Source: an uncultured Treponema sp. (GTDB taxonomy: Bacteria > Spirochaetota > Spirochaetia > Treponematales > Treponemataceae). Taken from it: a DNA stretch of 9,430 bases. Shown in pieces: positions 1 to 6,047 of this stretch. Under the pieces are notes generated by a model. That model made no database searches and was not told where the DNA came from. It saw only the letters and a program-made list of their open reading frames with translations. A program made the position numbers and the translations under genes. Numbering within the stretch: position 1 is the first letter of the stretch; each line of letters begins with the position of its first letter. Location: contig CAMWPF010000037.1 of NCBI GenBank assembly GCA_947176045.1, forward strand, positions 1 to 9,430, in the 5' to 3' direction.

Positions 1-1
1 G

Positions 2-1081
2 AAGGACGCAGAATCCAGCATCGGCGCGCTCCGGGACGCGCTGGAAGCGGCAGTCAAACGCCAGCTTATGAGCGACGTTCCATACGGCGTCCTGCTTTCC
101 GGCGGATTGGATTCCTCAATCATTTCCGCCATTACGCAGAAATTTGCCGCGCGCCGCGTCGAATCGGGCGACGAGCAGGAAGCGTGGTGGCCGCGCCTCC
201 ATTCGTTCGCCATCGGACTCGAGGGCTCGCCCGACCTGCGCGCCGCACGCACCGTCGCAGACGCCATCGGAACCGTGCACCACGAAATTCACTTCACGAT
301 CCAAGAAGCGCTCGACGCCCTGCCGGACGTCATCTACCATATCGAAACCTACGACATCACGACCGTCCGCGCCTCCACGCCGATGTTCCTGCTCGCCCGC
401 GTCATCAAATCCATGGGAATCAAAATGGTTCTCAGCGGCGAAGGAAGCGACGAGCTGTTCGGCGGGTACCTGTACTTCCACAAGGCGCCGAACGCGCAGG
501 AATTCCACGAGGAGCTTGTCCGCAAGATGGGCAAGCTGCACCTCTACGACTGCCTCCGCGCCAACAAGTCGCTCGCCGCATGGGGCGTCGAAGGCCGCGT
601 TCCGTTCCTTGACAAGGAATTCATCGACGTCGCGATGCGCGTCAATCCGCAGGACAAACTGTGCGTCCGCAGTCCGGACGGCACGCAGCGCATGGAAAAA
701 TGGATCCTCCGCAAGGCATTTGAAGACTACCTGCCTAAGGAAATCGTCTGGCGGCAGAAGGAGCAGTTCAGCGACGGCGTCGGCTACAATTGGATTGACA
801 CGCTGCGGAAGGTCGCGGAAGAAAAAGTCAGCGACGCGAAATTCGCCGCGCGCGAAAAGCGCTTTCCAGTCAACACGCCCGCCACAAAGGAGGAATACTA
901 CTACCGCGAAATTTTCGCCGGATTCTTCCCGTCGGAAGCCGCCGCCGCAACCGTCCCGCATGAAGCGAGCGTCGCCTGCTCGACGGCAAAGGCGCTCGAA
1001 TGGGACGCCGCCTTCAGGAACATGAACGAACCGAGCGGCCGGGCAGTCGCCGGAGTCCATGAGGAGGCGTACAAAAGATGA
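2..1081 (+). CDS. asnB: Asparagine synthetase (glutamine-hydrolysing), AsnB type, C-terminal part; 5' end outside window
   Basis: Makes asparagine from aspartate, ATP and glutamine-derived ammonia in the cytoplasm. The reading frame is open from base 2, so the N-terminal glutaminase domain lies upstream and its catalytic Cys cannot be checked; the Met at 68 is internal. The visible 359 residues are the synthetase domain. They contain the PP-loop SGGLDSS (fragment residues 33-39), the SGEGSDE loop (about 145-151), GRVPFLD (about 198-204) and WRQKEQFSDGVGY (about 250-262). The C-terminal tail (PSGRAVAGVHEEAYKR) closely resembles the end of E. coli AsnB from memory, so the gene ends naturally at TGA 1079-1081. 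A small extra loop near SPDGTQ is the only visible difference from that enzyme. No terminator with a T-run follows; the next gene is a tRNA with its own promoter. Family assignment is very secure; regulation is not visible. Confidence 0.96.
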   Translation, partial: KDAESSIGALRDALEAAVKRQLMSDVPYGVLLSGGLDSSIISAITQKFAARRVESGDEQEAWWPRLHSFAIGLEGSPDLRAARTVADAIGTVHHEIHFTIQEALDALPDVIYHIETYDITTVRASTPMFLLARVIKSMGIKMVLSGEGSDELFGGYLYFHKAPNAQEFHEELVRKMGKLHLYDCLRANKSLAAWGVEGRVPFLDKEFIDVAMRVNPQDKLCVRSPDGTQRMEKWILRKAFEDYLPKEIVWRQKEQFSDGVGYNWIDTLRKVAEEKVSDAKFAAREKRFPVNTPATKEEYYYREIFAGFFPSEAAAATVPHEASVACSTAKALEWDAAFRNMNEPSGRAVAGVHEEAYKR

Positions 1082-1136
1082 CGGCCGGACTGTCCGGCAC
1101 GCCAGAACCCGCCGCCATTCTGCATCCGCAGATTCT

Positions 1137-1165
1137 TGACCGCATTCCGCCAAATGTGCTATGAT
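1137..1165 (+). promoter_or_regulatory. Sigma70-type promoter of the tRNA gene
   Basis: TTGACC (1137-1142), a 17-nt spacer and TATGAT (1160-1165) match the housekeeping consensus 5/6 and 5/6. The expected transcription start is about 1172, just before the mature tRNA 5' end at 1175, giving a very short 5' leader for RNase P to remove. Confidence 0.8.
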
Positions 1166-1174
1166 TAGCGGAAT

Positions 1175-1248
1175 GGGATATTAGCTCAGTCGGTTAGAGC
1201 AGAGGACTCATAATCCTTTGGTCCAAGGTTCAAGTCCTTGATGTCCCA
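1175..1248 (+). tRNA. tRNA with CAT anticodon (elongator Met, or Ile2 if lysidine-modified)
   Basis: The 74-nt cloverleaf is complete. The acceptor stem GGGATAT/ATGTCCC has one T-G wobble. The D-arm starts TAGCTCAGTCGG. The anticodon stem GAGGA/TCCTT encloses loop CTCATAA with CAT at 1209-1211. The T-arm is CAAGG/CCTTG with loop TTCAAGT, and the discriminator is A1248. CCA is not encoded (TTT follows), so it must be added afterwards. Base pair G1-C72 argues against initiator tRNA, which usually has a 1-72 mismatch. Elongator Met and the TilS-modified Ile2 both read with CAT and share the CTCATAA loop, so I leave the identity open; the overall look (AATCC-TTTGGTCC) leans slightly to Ile2. It has its own promoter upstream and a strong terminator downstream, so it is a monocistronic tRNA unit. 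Confidence 0.93.
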
Positions 1249-1264
1249 TTTAAACCTCCTAAGA

Positions 1265-1311
1265 AAAAGAAGAGGGACAGGCGGACGTTGTTCGCCTGTC
1301 CCTCTTCTTTT
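1265..1311 (+). terminator. Rho-independent terminator after the tRNA gene
   Basis: The arms 1265-1285 and 1291-1311 form a stem of 21 base pairs, all Watson-Crick except one G-T wobble near the loop, with loop CGTTG (1286-1290). The stem begins AAAAGAAGAGGG and ends CCCTCTTCTTTT, so the T-run is part of the stem and the structure could work in both directions. It ends the tRNA transcript 17 nt after the mature 3' end. It also insulates the methyltransferase gene, which starts 68 nt later from its own promoter. Confidence 0.9.
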
Positions 1312-1344
1312 AACGTCCTGCCTCCGCACAAAAACAACTTTTCC

Positions 1345-1372
1345 TTGCGATTTCGGGAATTTGACTTATAAT
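1345..1372 (+). promoter_or_regulatory. Promoter of the methyltransferase gene, predicted to give a leaderless mRNA
   Basis: TTGCGA (1345-1350, 4/6), a 16-nt spacer and a perfect TATAAT (1367-1372). Only six bases separate the -10 box from the ATG at 1379, so transcription should begin at or next to the start codon. There is no Shine-Dalgarno sequence in the gap (GAAACC). Confidence 0.65.
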
Positions 1373-1378
1373 GAAACC

Positions 1379-2110
1379 ATGCAGTGCATACGAAATCTTG
1401 TTGAATACTACGACGAATTGCATCCAGTGACAGACAGCATCAAAGATTTCTACGGACAATTTAAAATGCAGTATCCGTTCCCACAGAAATTTCTGCATAT
1501 CGGCTCAGGCACTGGCTCCCTTGAATTCTTCCTCGCAAAGGAGGGATATGACGTTACAGGAATCGAAGTGTTCCAACCGCTGCTCGATTCCGCAATTCTC
1601 AAACGCCGGACGCAGCTGCTTTCCATCCGGTTTTTCAATCTTTCCACACTCGAAATGGGAAAATTTCTCGGCAGGAAATTCTACAACGTCATCTCCTGCC
1701 TGAACAACAGGATTGTCTTCATCCGTGACAAAGAAATGATGCGGAAATTCTTCTCCGACTGCCATGAACTGCTTTCTGACGGCGGCACGCTCGTCCTGCA
1801 ATTGTACAACTACAAAAAGCCGGAGCGCGCGGACACAGCCGCAATGCCGGAAAAAAGCAGCATCCGCGCAAAACTGTACACGAAAATCGCGTATCAAAAC
1901 AACGGCGCGCAGCTCAGCCAAACTTTGGAAACAGGAAACGGCAGCATCATTCCCATCATTCAAGACGAGGCGATTTATCCGCTCGCACAAGATGAAATCA
2001 AGCAGTTCGCGGAGGAATCAGGCTTCCGCGAAATCAGATTTTTTGAAGGATTCGGCGGACAGCCGGCAACGGAACAGTCAGAAGAAATCGTCTGCATCCT
2101 CACATGCTGA
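1379..2110 (+). CDS. Class I SAM-dependent methyltransferase, substrate unknown
   Basis: A 243-residue cytosolic protein. Motif I, FLHIGSGTGSLE (about 38-49), is the glycine-rich SAM-binding loop after the first strand. GIEVF (about 61-65) supplies the acidic residue that normally holds the SAM ribose. FYNVISCLNN (about 101-110) and LSDGGTLVLQLYNY (about 132-145) match the strand 4 and strand 5 regions of the Rossmann-like fold. The C-terminal part (about 150-225) is probably a substrate-binding extension with an EESGFREIRFFEGFGG end typical of this fold. The start is chosen at ATG 1379; the frame is open further upstream, but the next Met at 1238 lies inside the tRNA. The gene stands alone between two terminator-like hairpins. 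Its sequence looks clearly more AT-rich than its neighbours, which may mean acquisition, but I have not measured this. The substrate cannot be told from the sequence. Confidence 0.82.
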   Translation: MQCIRNLVEYYDELHPVTDSIKDFYGQFKMQYPFPQKFLHIGSGTGSLEFFLAKEGYDVTGIEVFQPLLDSAILKRRTQLLSIRFFNLSTLEMGKFLGRKFYNVISCLNNRIVFIRDKEMMRKFFSDCHELLSDGGTLVLQLYNYKKPERADTAAMPEKSSIRAKLYTKIAYQNNGAQLSQTLETGNGSIIPIIQDEAIYPLAQDEIKQFAEESGFREIRFFEGFGGQPATEQSEEIVCILTC

Positions 2111-2112
2111 CC

Positions 2113-2141
2113 GCCCGGCGGCAAAATGCAGCGCGCCGGGC
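2113..2141. terminator. Possible hairpin terminator between convergent genes
   Basis: GCCCGGCG (2113-2120) and CGCCGGGC (2134-2141) make an 8-bp GC-rich stem with a 13-nt loop, exactly between the convergent methyltransferase and RicT-like genes; its last base lies in the RicT-like stop codon. Neither side has a proper T-run, so it is a weak candidate. Confidence 0.4.
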
Positions 2142-3070
2142 TATTCAATCTTCCACTTTCCGCCTTCTTTTACAAAGCGCCTTGCGTTCACTTCCAAAAG
2201 CCGCCCGTCCTCGCCGAGCATCTTAATCATGGAAGACAGCGGATTTACTTCCGTGATTTTGAAATTCGTGCCGTCATAATGCAGATGGATTCCTTCAGAC
2301 GGCAGCTTTTTCCGCGCCTCGCTGTACCAGTCGAATTCATAGGACAGGCAGCACAAAAGCCGTCCGCACTGCCCGGAAATTTTCATGGAATTGAGCGAAA
2401 GGTTCTGGTCTTTCGCCATCTTGATGGAAACCGGACGGAGCTTGTCGGAAATTCCATGGCAGCAGAACGAACGTCCGCAGACGCCCAAACCGCCGACAAT
2501 CCGCGATTCGTCGCGCACTCCAATCTGGCGCAGCTCAATCCGCATCCGGAACACTGAAACCAAATCTTTGACCAACTTCCGAAAATCAACCCGGTTTTCC
2601 GAACTGAAAAAGAACAGCGCCTTCTGCTCGTCAGCCAGAAAATGCACCGAAATCAGCTTCATGTCCAGATTGTGATCCGCCACCTTTTCCCGGAAAATGC
2701 GGAACGCCTCCGCCTCCTTCTGCTTGTTTTCCTCCACGCGCGCAATATCTTCCTTGGTCGCCTTCCGGTCAATCACAACGATGTCCGACAGTTTGACGCC
2801 CATCGGCTTTTTCGACGTTCCTAGAACGCGAGCCATATCGCGTCCATACCGTGTCGGCGCGATGACAAAATCACCAGGCTTGATGTCCAGCTTCTTCTCA
2901 TTGCGCGCATACACATTTTCGCAGGAATAGGAAAGCTTCAAGCAGAAAAGCGGCTGCGCAAACACAGCCCCGGAAGCCGGCTCATCCGCAAAACCAGAAT
3001 CGTCCGAATCTTCCAACGAGGAAAGATTGATGCCTTCTGTATCTATGTCATTCTCAAAAATGTCGCTCAT
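2141..3070 (-). CDS. ricT: PSP1 C-terminal domain protein, RicT (YaaT) family
   Basis: A 309-residue cytosolic protein. In Bacillus subtilis, RicT with RicA and RicF forms an iron-sulfur complex that guides mRNA maturation by RNase Y and affects sporulation and competence; whether that holds here is unknown. Family hallmarks are visible: an N-terminal PSP1 core with KPGDFVIAPTRYGRDMARV (about 64-82), then LRQIGVRDESRIVGGLGVCG and SFCC (about 180-204), and VSIKMAKDQNLSLN with ISGQCGRLLCCLSYE (about 214-245). The six cysteines C198, C203, C204, C235, C240 and C241 are the conserved set implicated in cluster binding. The first 35 residues are acidic (ENDIDTEG, LEDSDDS) and look disordered. The start is ATG 3070 with GAGG upstream; an upstream in-frame Met would run into the preceding gene. 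It follows the YaaR-like gene by 19 nt and is the last gene of the operon. Confidence 0.9.
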   Translation of the reverse strand: MSDIFENDIDTEGINLSSLEDSDDSGFADEPASGAVFAQPLFCLKLSYSCENVYARNEKKLDIKPGDFVIAPTRYGRDMARVLGTSKKPMGVKLSDIVVIDRKATKEDIARVEENKQKEAEAFRIFREKVADHNLDMKLISVHFLADEQKALFFFSSENRVDFRKLVKDLVSVFRMRIELRQIGVRDESRIVGGLGVCGRSFCCHGISDKLRPVSIKMAKDQNLSLNSMKISGQCGRLLCCLSYEFDWYSEARKKLPSEGIHLHYDGTNFKITEVNPLSSMIKMLGEDGRLLEVNARRFVKEGGKWKIE

Positions 3071-3079
3071 ATCGCCTCG

Positions 3080-3085
3080 ATTATA
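3080..3085 (-). promoter_or_regulatory. Possible internal -10 box before the ricT-like gene
   Basis: A perfect TATAAT on the minus strand sits in the 19-nt gap before the RicT-like gene, with nine bases to the ATG. No good -35 is seen upstream, so it may be chance; if used, the leader would be only two or three bases. Confidence 0.3.
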
Positions 3086-3089
3086 CCTG

Positions 3090-3647
3090 TTAAGCAGCAA
3101 AAAAATCTACCAGCAAGCCCTTGATTTCATCAACCCGGGAAAGCAGTTTGAACCGATCCGCCTGATTCTGCAAAATCATCGTCGCAATTTCGTCGAGCTT
3201 CCTATCGACGACGCGAACCTGCACATACGGATCCCGCGGACGCGTCTCAGCGAAGAACGGCCCCCGCTTGTTCCGCGTCATTCCAAACCGCTTGATTTTG
3301 GAAACTTCATAATTGTTCTTCTCAATGTAACGGAGGAACTGCCCGACCGCCTTGCGGAATTCTGCGAACGCCGCGCCGTCCATCTGCTGCACCAACGCGT
3401 CGCCGGCAATATCGACGGCGTCCTTCAAAAAAACGACAGCGTCCTCGGTTGAAAGCCCCGCAATTTCCGGCGGCAGCCCGGAAGACGCAAGCTCCTCCAA
3501 TTCATGGCTTTTTTGAATAAGCGAAGAGAATGAGGCGCGCCTTGCCTTGTCCGCCTTCTCCTTGCCCTGACCCTTGGACGCTTCTTTGGAAGCGCTCGCG
3601 GCGGCGGAAAAATATAATGACGCGCTGAGCGGATCCACCGAATTCAT
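3090..3647 (-). CDS. DUF327 family protein, YaaR-like
   Basis: A 185-residue protein of the YaaR (DUF327) family, which has no well-established biochemical function. The N-terminal 40 residues are Ser/Ala/Lys-rich and low complexity (SAAASASKEASKGQGKEKADKARR). The rest looks helical and carries the family-like core: SFSSLIQKSHELEELA (about 39-54), FRKAVGQFLRYIEKNNYEV (about 97-115) and a C-terminal VRVVDRKLDEIATMI (about 145-159) before a final leucine-rich helix. The start ATG 3647 overlaps the stop of the bactofilin gene as ATGA, which points to translational coupling; the only Shine-Dalgarno-like sequence (AAGG) is far upstream. A longer in-frame start at 3737 would lie deep inside the bactofilin gene and is unlikely. 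In Bacillus subtilis yaaR lies close to yaaT (ricT), with holB between them; here the two are directly adjacent, which supports the family call. Confidence 0.82.
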   Translation of the reverse strand: MNSVDPLSASLYFSAAASASKEASKGQGKEKADKARRASFSSLIQKSHELEELASSGLPPEIAGLSTEDAVVFLKDAVDIAGDALVQQMDGAAFAEFRKAVGQFLRYIEKNNYEVSKIKRFGMTRNKRGPFFAETRPRDPYVQVRVVDRKLDEIATMILQNQADRFKLLSRVDEIKGLLVDFFAA

Positions 3648-4057
3648 GAAAGGATCGCCTTGTCGCGGATCGCCTTCGCCTGAAGGAACCGCTCCGCTTC
3701 CGCCGCATACGCCGGCTCGTCCGAGATGGAAATGCAATGCCCATGAAAGACCACGCGCTCTTCCATTTGGACATGGCGCGTCATGATGTTCCCGATGACG
3801 GCGGAAGAAGAAAGCAGCTTTACGCCGTCCGCCGCAGAAATGTCGCCGAATACGATGCCGCCGATGATTGCGGATTTCGCAGTTATGTTGCCGCGGATTC
3901 TGGCGCGCTCGCTGAGGATGACCGCGCCGTCCGTCTCAAGATTTCCGTCAATGTCGCCGTCGATGCGGATGAATCCGTTGACCTTCATGTCGCCTTTGAC
4001 AAACGAACCGTTTCCTACAAGCGTATTGATGGAAATGTCGTCGAACCGTACTGCCAT
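3644..4057 (-). CDS. Bactofilin (polymer-forming cytoskeletal protein, DUF583)
   Basis: A 137-residue bactofilin. These proteins form a right-handed beta-helix and assemble, without nucleotide, into membrane-associated filaments that position cell-wall enzymes. The core (about 17-105) shows the repeating beta-helix pattern of short hydrophobic strands and glycine turns: KGDMKVNGFIRIDGDIDGNL, AVILSERARIRGNITAKSAI, IGGIVFGDISAADGVKLL and SSAVIGNIMTRHVQMEE. Short flanks on both sides match the family layout, and the C-terminal tail (EPAYAAEAERFLQAKAIRD) is a predicted helix. Start ATG 4057 lies three bases after the stop of the M23 peptidase gene and has no clear ribosome-binding site, so it is probably translated by coupling. 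Peptidase-bactofilin neighbours are known in several bacteria, for example the Csd1/CcmA helical-shape system of Helicobacter, so a shape role through the adjacent peptidase is a reasonable inference. Confidence 0.92.
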   Translation of the reverse strand: MAVRFDDISINTLVGNGSFVKGDMKVNGFIRIDGDIDGNLETDGAVILSERARIRGNITAKSAIIGGIVFGDISAADGVKLLSSSAVIGNIMTRHVQMEERVVFHGHCISISDEPAYAAEAERFLQAKAIRDKAILS

Positions 4058-4060
4058 GGC

Positions 4061-5083
4061 TTATTTTGAAAGCTTTACGTTGATATACTTGCTTGGATCT
4101 ACAACGTCGGAGCCGATATGCACTTCGTAATGCAGATGGGGGCCGGTCGTGATTCCTGTATTTCCAATGTTTCCGATAATCTGTCCCTGGCTTACGTACT
4201 CGCCCTTGGTAACGCGCGTCGCGCTCATGTGCGCGTACCGCGTATACATTCCGTGCTTGTGCCGGATGACGACATAAATGCCGAAGCTGTTGTCATAGCC
4301 GACGGTCACAACCTGTCCGTACGCGGTCGCCATAATCGGATCGCCGGAACGCCATGTGGAAAAATCGACGCCCTTGTGGATGTACCATTGTCCGGTAATC
4401 GGATGAATGTTCGGCCCGAACATCATGGAAATATGGACGTTCGGATTGGAAACCGGCCAGATATTCGGAATTTCCTTGAAGAGGCTGCTCTGGTTTTCAA
4501 GCATTTTTCCAATCTGCTCGATCGGCTGGACGGCGTCTTCCAGATAGGTTGCAAGGGAGCGGATATCCGCCGTCTCCCGGTACGCGCCGCCCGCCGCATC
4601 ATTTGAACTGAACAACGAAGAAAGGTCGCTGCTTCCCACGGACGCCTGCGAAACATTGCTGCTGCGATCCAATCCGAGCAGCGCCAGCGAACTGGAGAAC
4701 GACGCCTGAAAGCGCTTCGCCGCCTGCATGAGGTTGGTGTTCTCGTCGCGCAGCTCGTCCAAACTGGCGAGCGTCTCCCGGTTCTGCGCCATGAGCGCGC
4801 TGATCTCCAAACTGGAAGAAACCGCCTTTTTGTTCAAATACAGGAACGACGCGGCAACTCCTACGGCAAGGATGATTCCCAACGAAAGCGCAAAGACATT
4901 CGTCTGAAAATTGATGACCTTGCTCTGCGAATGCGGCACGATCATAATCGTCAGCTTGCTGTCAAACACTTTGAATATGCGCACGAAAGAATTTCTGATT
5001 GTCTTGAGGAATGAAACAAAACCGTTCTGAACATTGGAAGCGAATCTTTTTTCTATCTTTTTATACTTTTGCGTTCTCGCCAC
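4061..5083 (-). CDS. Membrane-anchored M23 (LytM-type) peptidase
   Basis: A 340-residue zinc metallopeptidase expected to cut peptide cross-links of peptidoglycan in the periplasm. Layout: a basic cytoplasmic N-terminus (1-62), one transmembrane segment (about 63-83, FALSLGIILAVGVAASFLYL), a coiled-coil-like stretch (about 86-128), a Ser-rich linker (about 128-165) and the LytM domain (about 218-335). Active-site motifs are intact: HKGVD (H236, D240), the RYAHMSATRVTKGEYVSQGQ segment with H285, and PHLHYEV with H316 and H318. H236, D240 and H318 are the expected zinc ligands. The start is GTG at 5083, supported by GGAG six bases upstream; no better in-frame ATG exists before the membrane segment. 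It is first in the operon with the bactofilin, YaaR-like and RicT-like genes. The bactofilin could recruit it through its cytoplasmic N-terminus or membrane segment (inference). Confidence 0.93.
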   Translation of the reverse strand: MARTQKYKKIEKRFASNVQNGFVSFLKTIRNSFVRIFKVFDSKLTIMIVPHSQSKVINFQTNVFALSLGIILAVGVAASFLYLNKKAVSSSLEISALMAQNRETLASLDELRDENTNLMQAAKRFQASFSSSLALLGLDRSSNVSQASVGSSDLSSLFSSNDAAGGAYRETADIRSLATYLEDAVQPIEQIGKMLENQSSLFKEIPNIWPVSNPNVHISMMFGPNIHPITGQWYIHKGVDFSTWRSGDPIMATAYGQVVTVGYDNSFGIYVVIRHKHGMYTRYAHMSATRVTKGEYVSQGQIIGNIGNTGITTGPHLHYEVHIGSDVVDPSKYINVKLSK

Positions 5084-5123
5084 TTCATTCTCCGGGAAAA
5101 TGCGTCCAGTGCATAACGTTCAC

Positions 5124-5153
5124 AGTATAGCACAGCGAAAGATTCTCTGTCAA
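5124..5153 (-). promoter_or_regulatory. Promoter of the M23-bactofilin-yaaR-ricT operon
   Basis: Read on the minus strand, a perfect TTGACA (5153-5148), an 18-nt spacer and TATACT (5129-5124). The expected start is about 5117, giving a leader of roughly 34 nt to the GTG at 5083. Confidence 0.75.
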
Positions 5154-5162
5154 ATAAATAAG

Positions 5163-5191
5163 TTGACAACTCTGGAAACCTATATTATCCT
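5163..5191 (+). promoter_or_regulatory. Probable promoter of the tatD-dus pair
   Basis: A perfect TTGACA (5163-5168), a 17-nt spacer and TATCCT (5186-5191, 4/6). Its -35 box is only nine bases from the -35 box of the divergent operon promoter. The expected start is about 5198, leaving a 70-nt AT-rich leader before the ATG at 5268. The -10 is imperfect; TATATT and TATTAT lie nearby but at poor spacing. Confidence 0.55.
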
Positions 5192-5267
5192 TATCGGTAG
5201 AAATAGTTCTTCAAAATACTATTTTTGGGACATATCCTGTCTAACCATCATTTTTTGGACGAAAGCC

Positions 5268-6047
5268 ATGCAGTTTTTTGATACTCATGCCCACATCGGG
5301 CTTATCTACGATGACCCTATAGAACAATTGCGCGTGATACAGCAGGCGAAGCAGGCCGGCGTATCCAGAATCATCAGCATCAACAACAGCCTGCACGATT
5401 TTGCGCGCGTCTACCCGAACCTCAAGGCGATTCCCGGCATCTATCATGCGGTGGGCATCGCGCCGTCGGAAGTGACGAATCCGGGAGCGGACTACATTTC
5501 CAAAATAGAAGACTATCTGTCATATCCGAACGTCGTCGCTGTCGGTGAAACCGGGCTTGACTACTACAAGCGCTTCGGCGACAAGCGCTCGCAAATCGAA
5601 CTGTTCATCACGCAGCTGGAAATCGCACAAAAGCACAACCTGCCCGTCATCATCCACAACCGCGACGCCGGAAAGGACATTTTCGACGTCCTTTCAGAAC
5701 GGATTCCAGACGCGGGCGCCATCTTCCACTGCTATTCGGAAGACGCGGCATACGCAAAGAAATGCCGGAACTTGAACGTCTACTTTTCGTTCGCGGGAAA
5801 CCTCACCTACCGCAACGCGCGCAACCTGCACGAAACCGTGCTGAACGTTCCGATTGACAGGATCCTCATCGAAACGGAAAGTCCGTTCATGATTCCGGCG
5901 GAATACCGCGAGCGGAAGCGCACGATGCCGGCATATTTGACATCAACCGCCACCTTCCTCGCGGAAATGCTGGAAATGGATTTGGAAGCGTTGAGCAAGC
6001 AGCTTTGGAAGAACAGCTGCGCCGTGTTCAAGCTGCCGGAAGCCTGA
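5268..6047 (+). CDS. TatD family metal-dependent hydrolase, divergent active site
   Basis: A 259-residue TIM-barrel hydrolase; TatD proteins are DNA 3'-exonucleases or related metal-dependent hydrolases. Visible metal-site motifs: FDTHAH (H7, H9), VGETGLDYY (E94), VIIHNRDA (H130) and IFHCYS (H154). The last conserved segment reads IETESPFM, with Glu204 where family members normally have Asp (ETD-S/A-P). The following stretch, AEYRERKRTMPAYL, only partly resembles the usual RGKRNEP-type motif. Length is typical (about 260). The start is ATG 5268, just before the canonical MxFxDTHxH opening; an upstream in-frame Met at 5034 would fall inside the divergent peptidase gene. The ribosome-binding site is poor (GGA, spacing 8). 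It overlaps the next gene by one base (TGATG). Fold is certain; activity is less certain because of the Asp-to-Glu change. Confidence 0.9.
   Translation: MQFFDTHAHIGLIYDDPIEQLRVIQQAKQAGVSRIISINNSLHDFARVYPNLKAIPGIYHAVGIAPSEVTNPGADYISKIEDYLSYPNVVAVGETGLDYYKRFGDKRSQIELFITQLEIAQKHNLPVIIHNRDAGKDIFDVLSERIPDAGAIFHCYSEDAAYAKKCRNLNVYFSFAGNLTYRNARNLHETVLNVPIDRILIETESPFMIPAEYRERKRTMPAYLTSTATFLAEMLEMDLEALSKQLWKNSCAVFKLPEA

Noticed and set aside
1084..1098. Inverted repeat after the asnB stop as a terminator
   Set aside because: Six or seven pairs with a one- to three-base loop and no following T-run; too weak to call.
116..1153. Long open frame (345 codons) on the minus strand across asnB
   Set aside because: It mirrors a certain asnB gene in GC-rich DNA; the product is Arg/Val/Asp-rich with no recognisable motif and it runs into the tRNA promoter region.
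1238..1378. N-terminal extension of the methyltransferase
   Set aside because: It would overlap the tRNA 3' end, the terminator and the promoter; the added residues have no conserved look.
1175..2110. Integrated element at the tRNA gene
   Set aside because: I saw no repeat of the tRNA 3' end downstream and no integrase or other mobile gene; only the AT-rich methyltransferase hints at transfer.
3648..3737. Longer start for the YaaR-like gene
   Set aside because: It overlaps the bactofilin gene by 90 bases and reads low-quality sequence; the ATGA overlap start is the natural one.
5034..5267. N-terminal extension of the TatD-like protein
   Set aside because: It would begin inside the divergent peptidase gene and cross both promoters; the family opening MQFFDTHAH fits ATG 5268.
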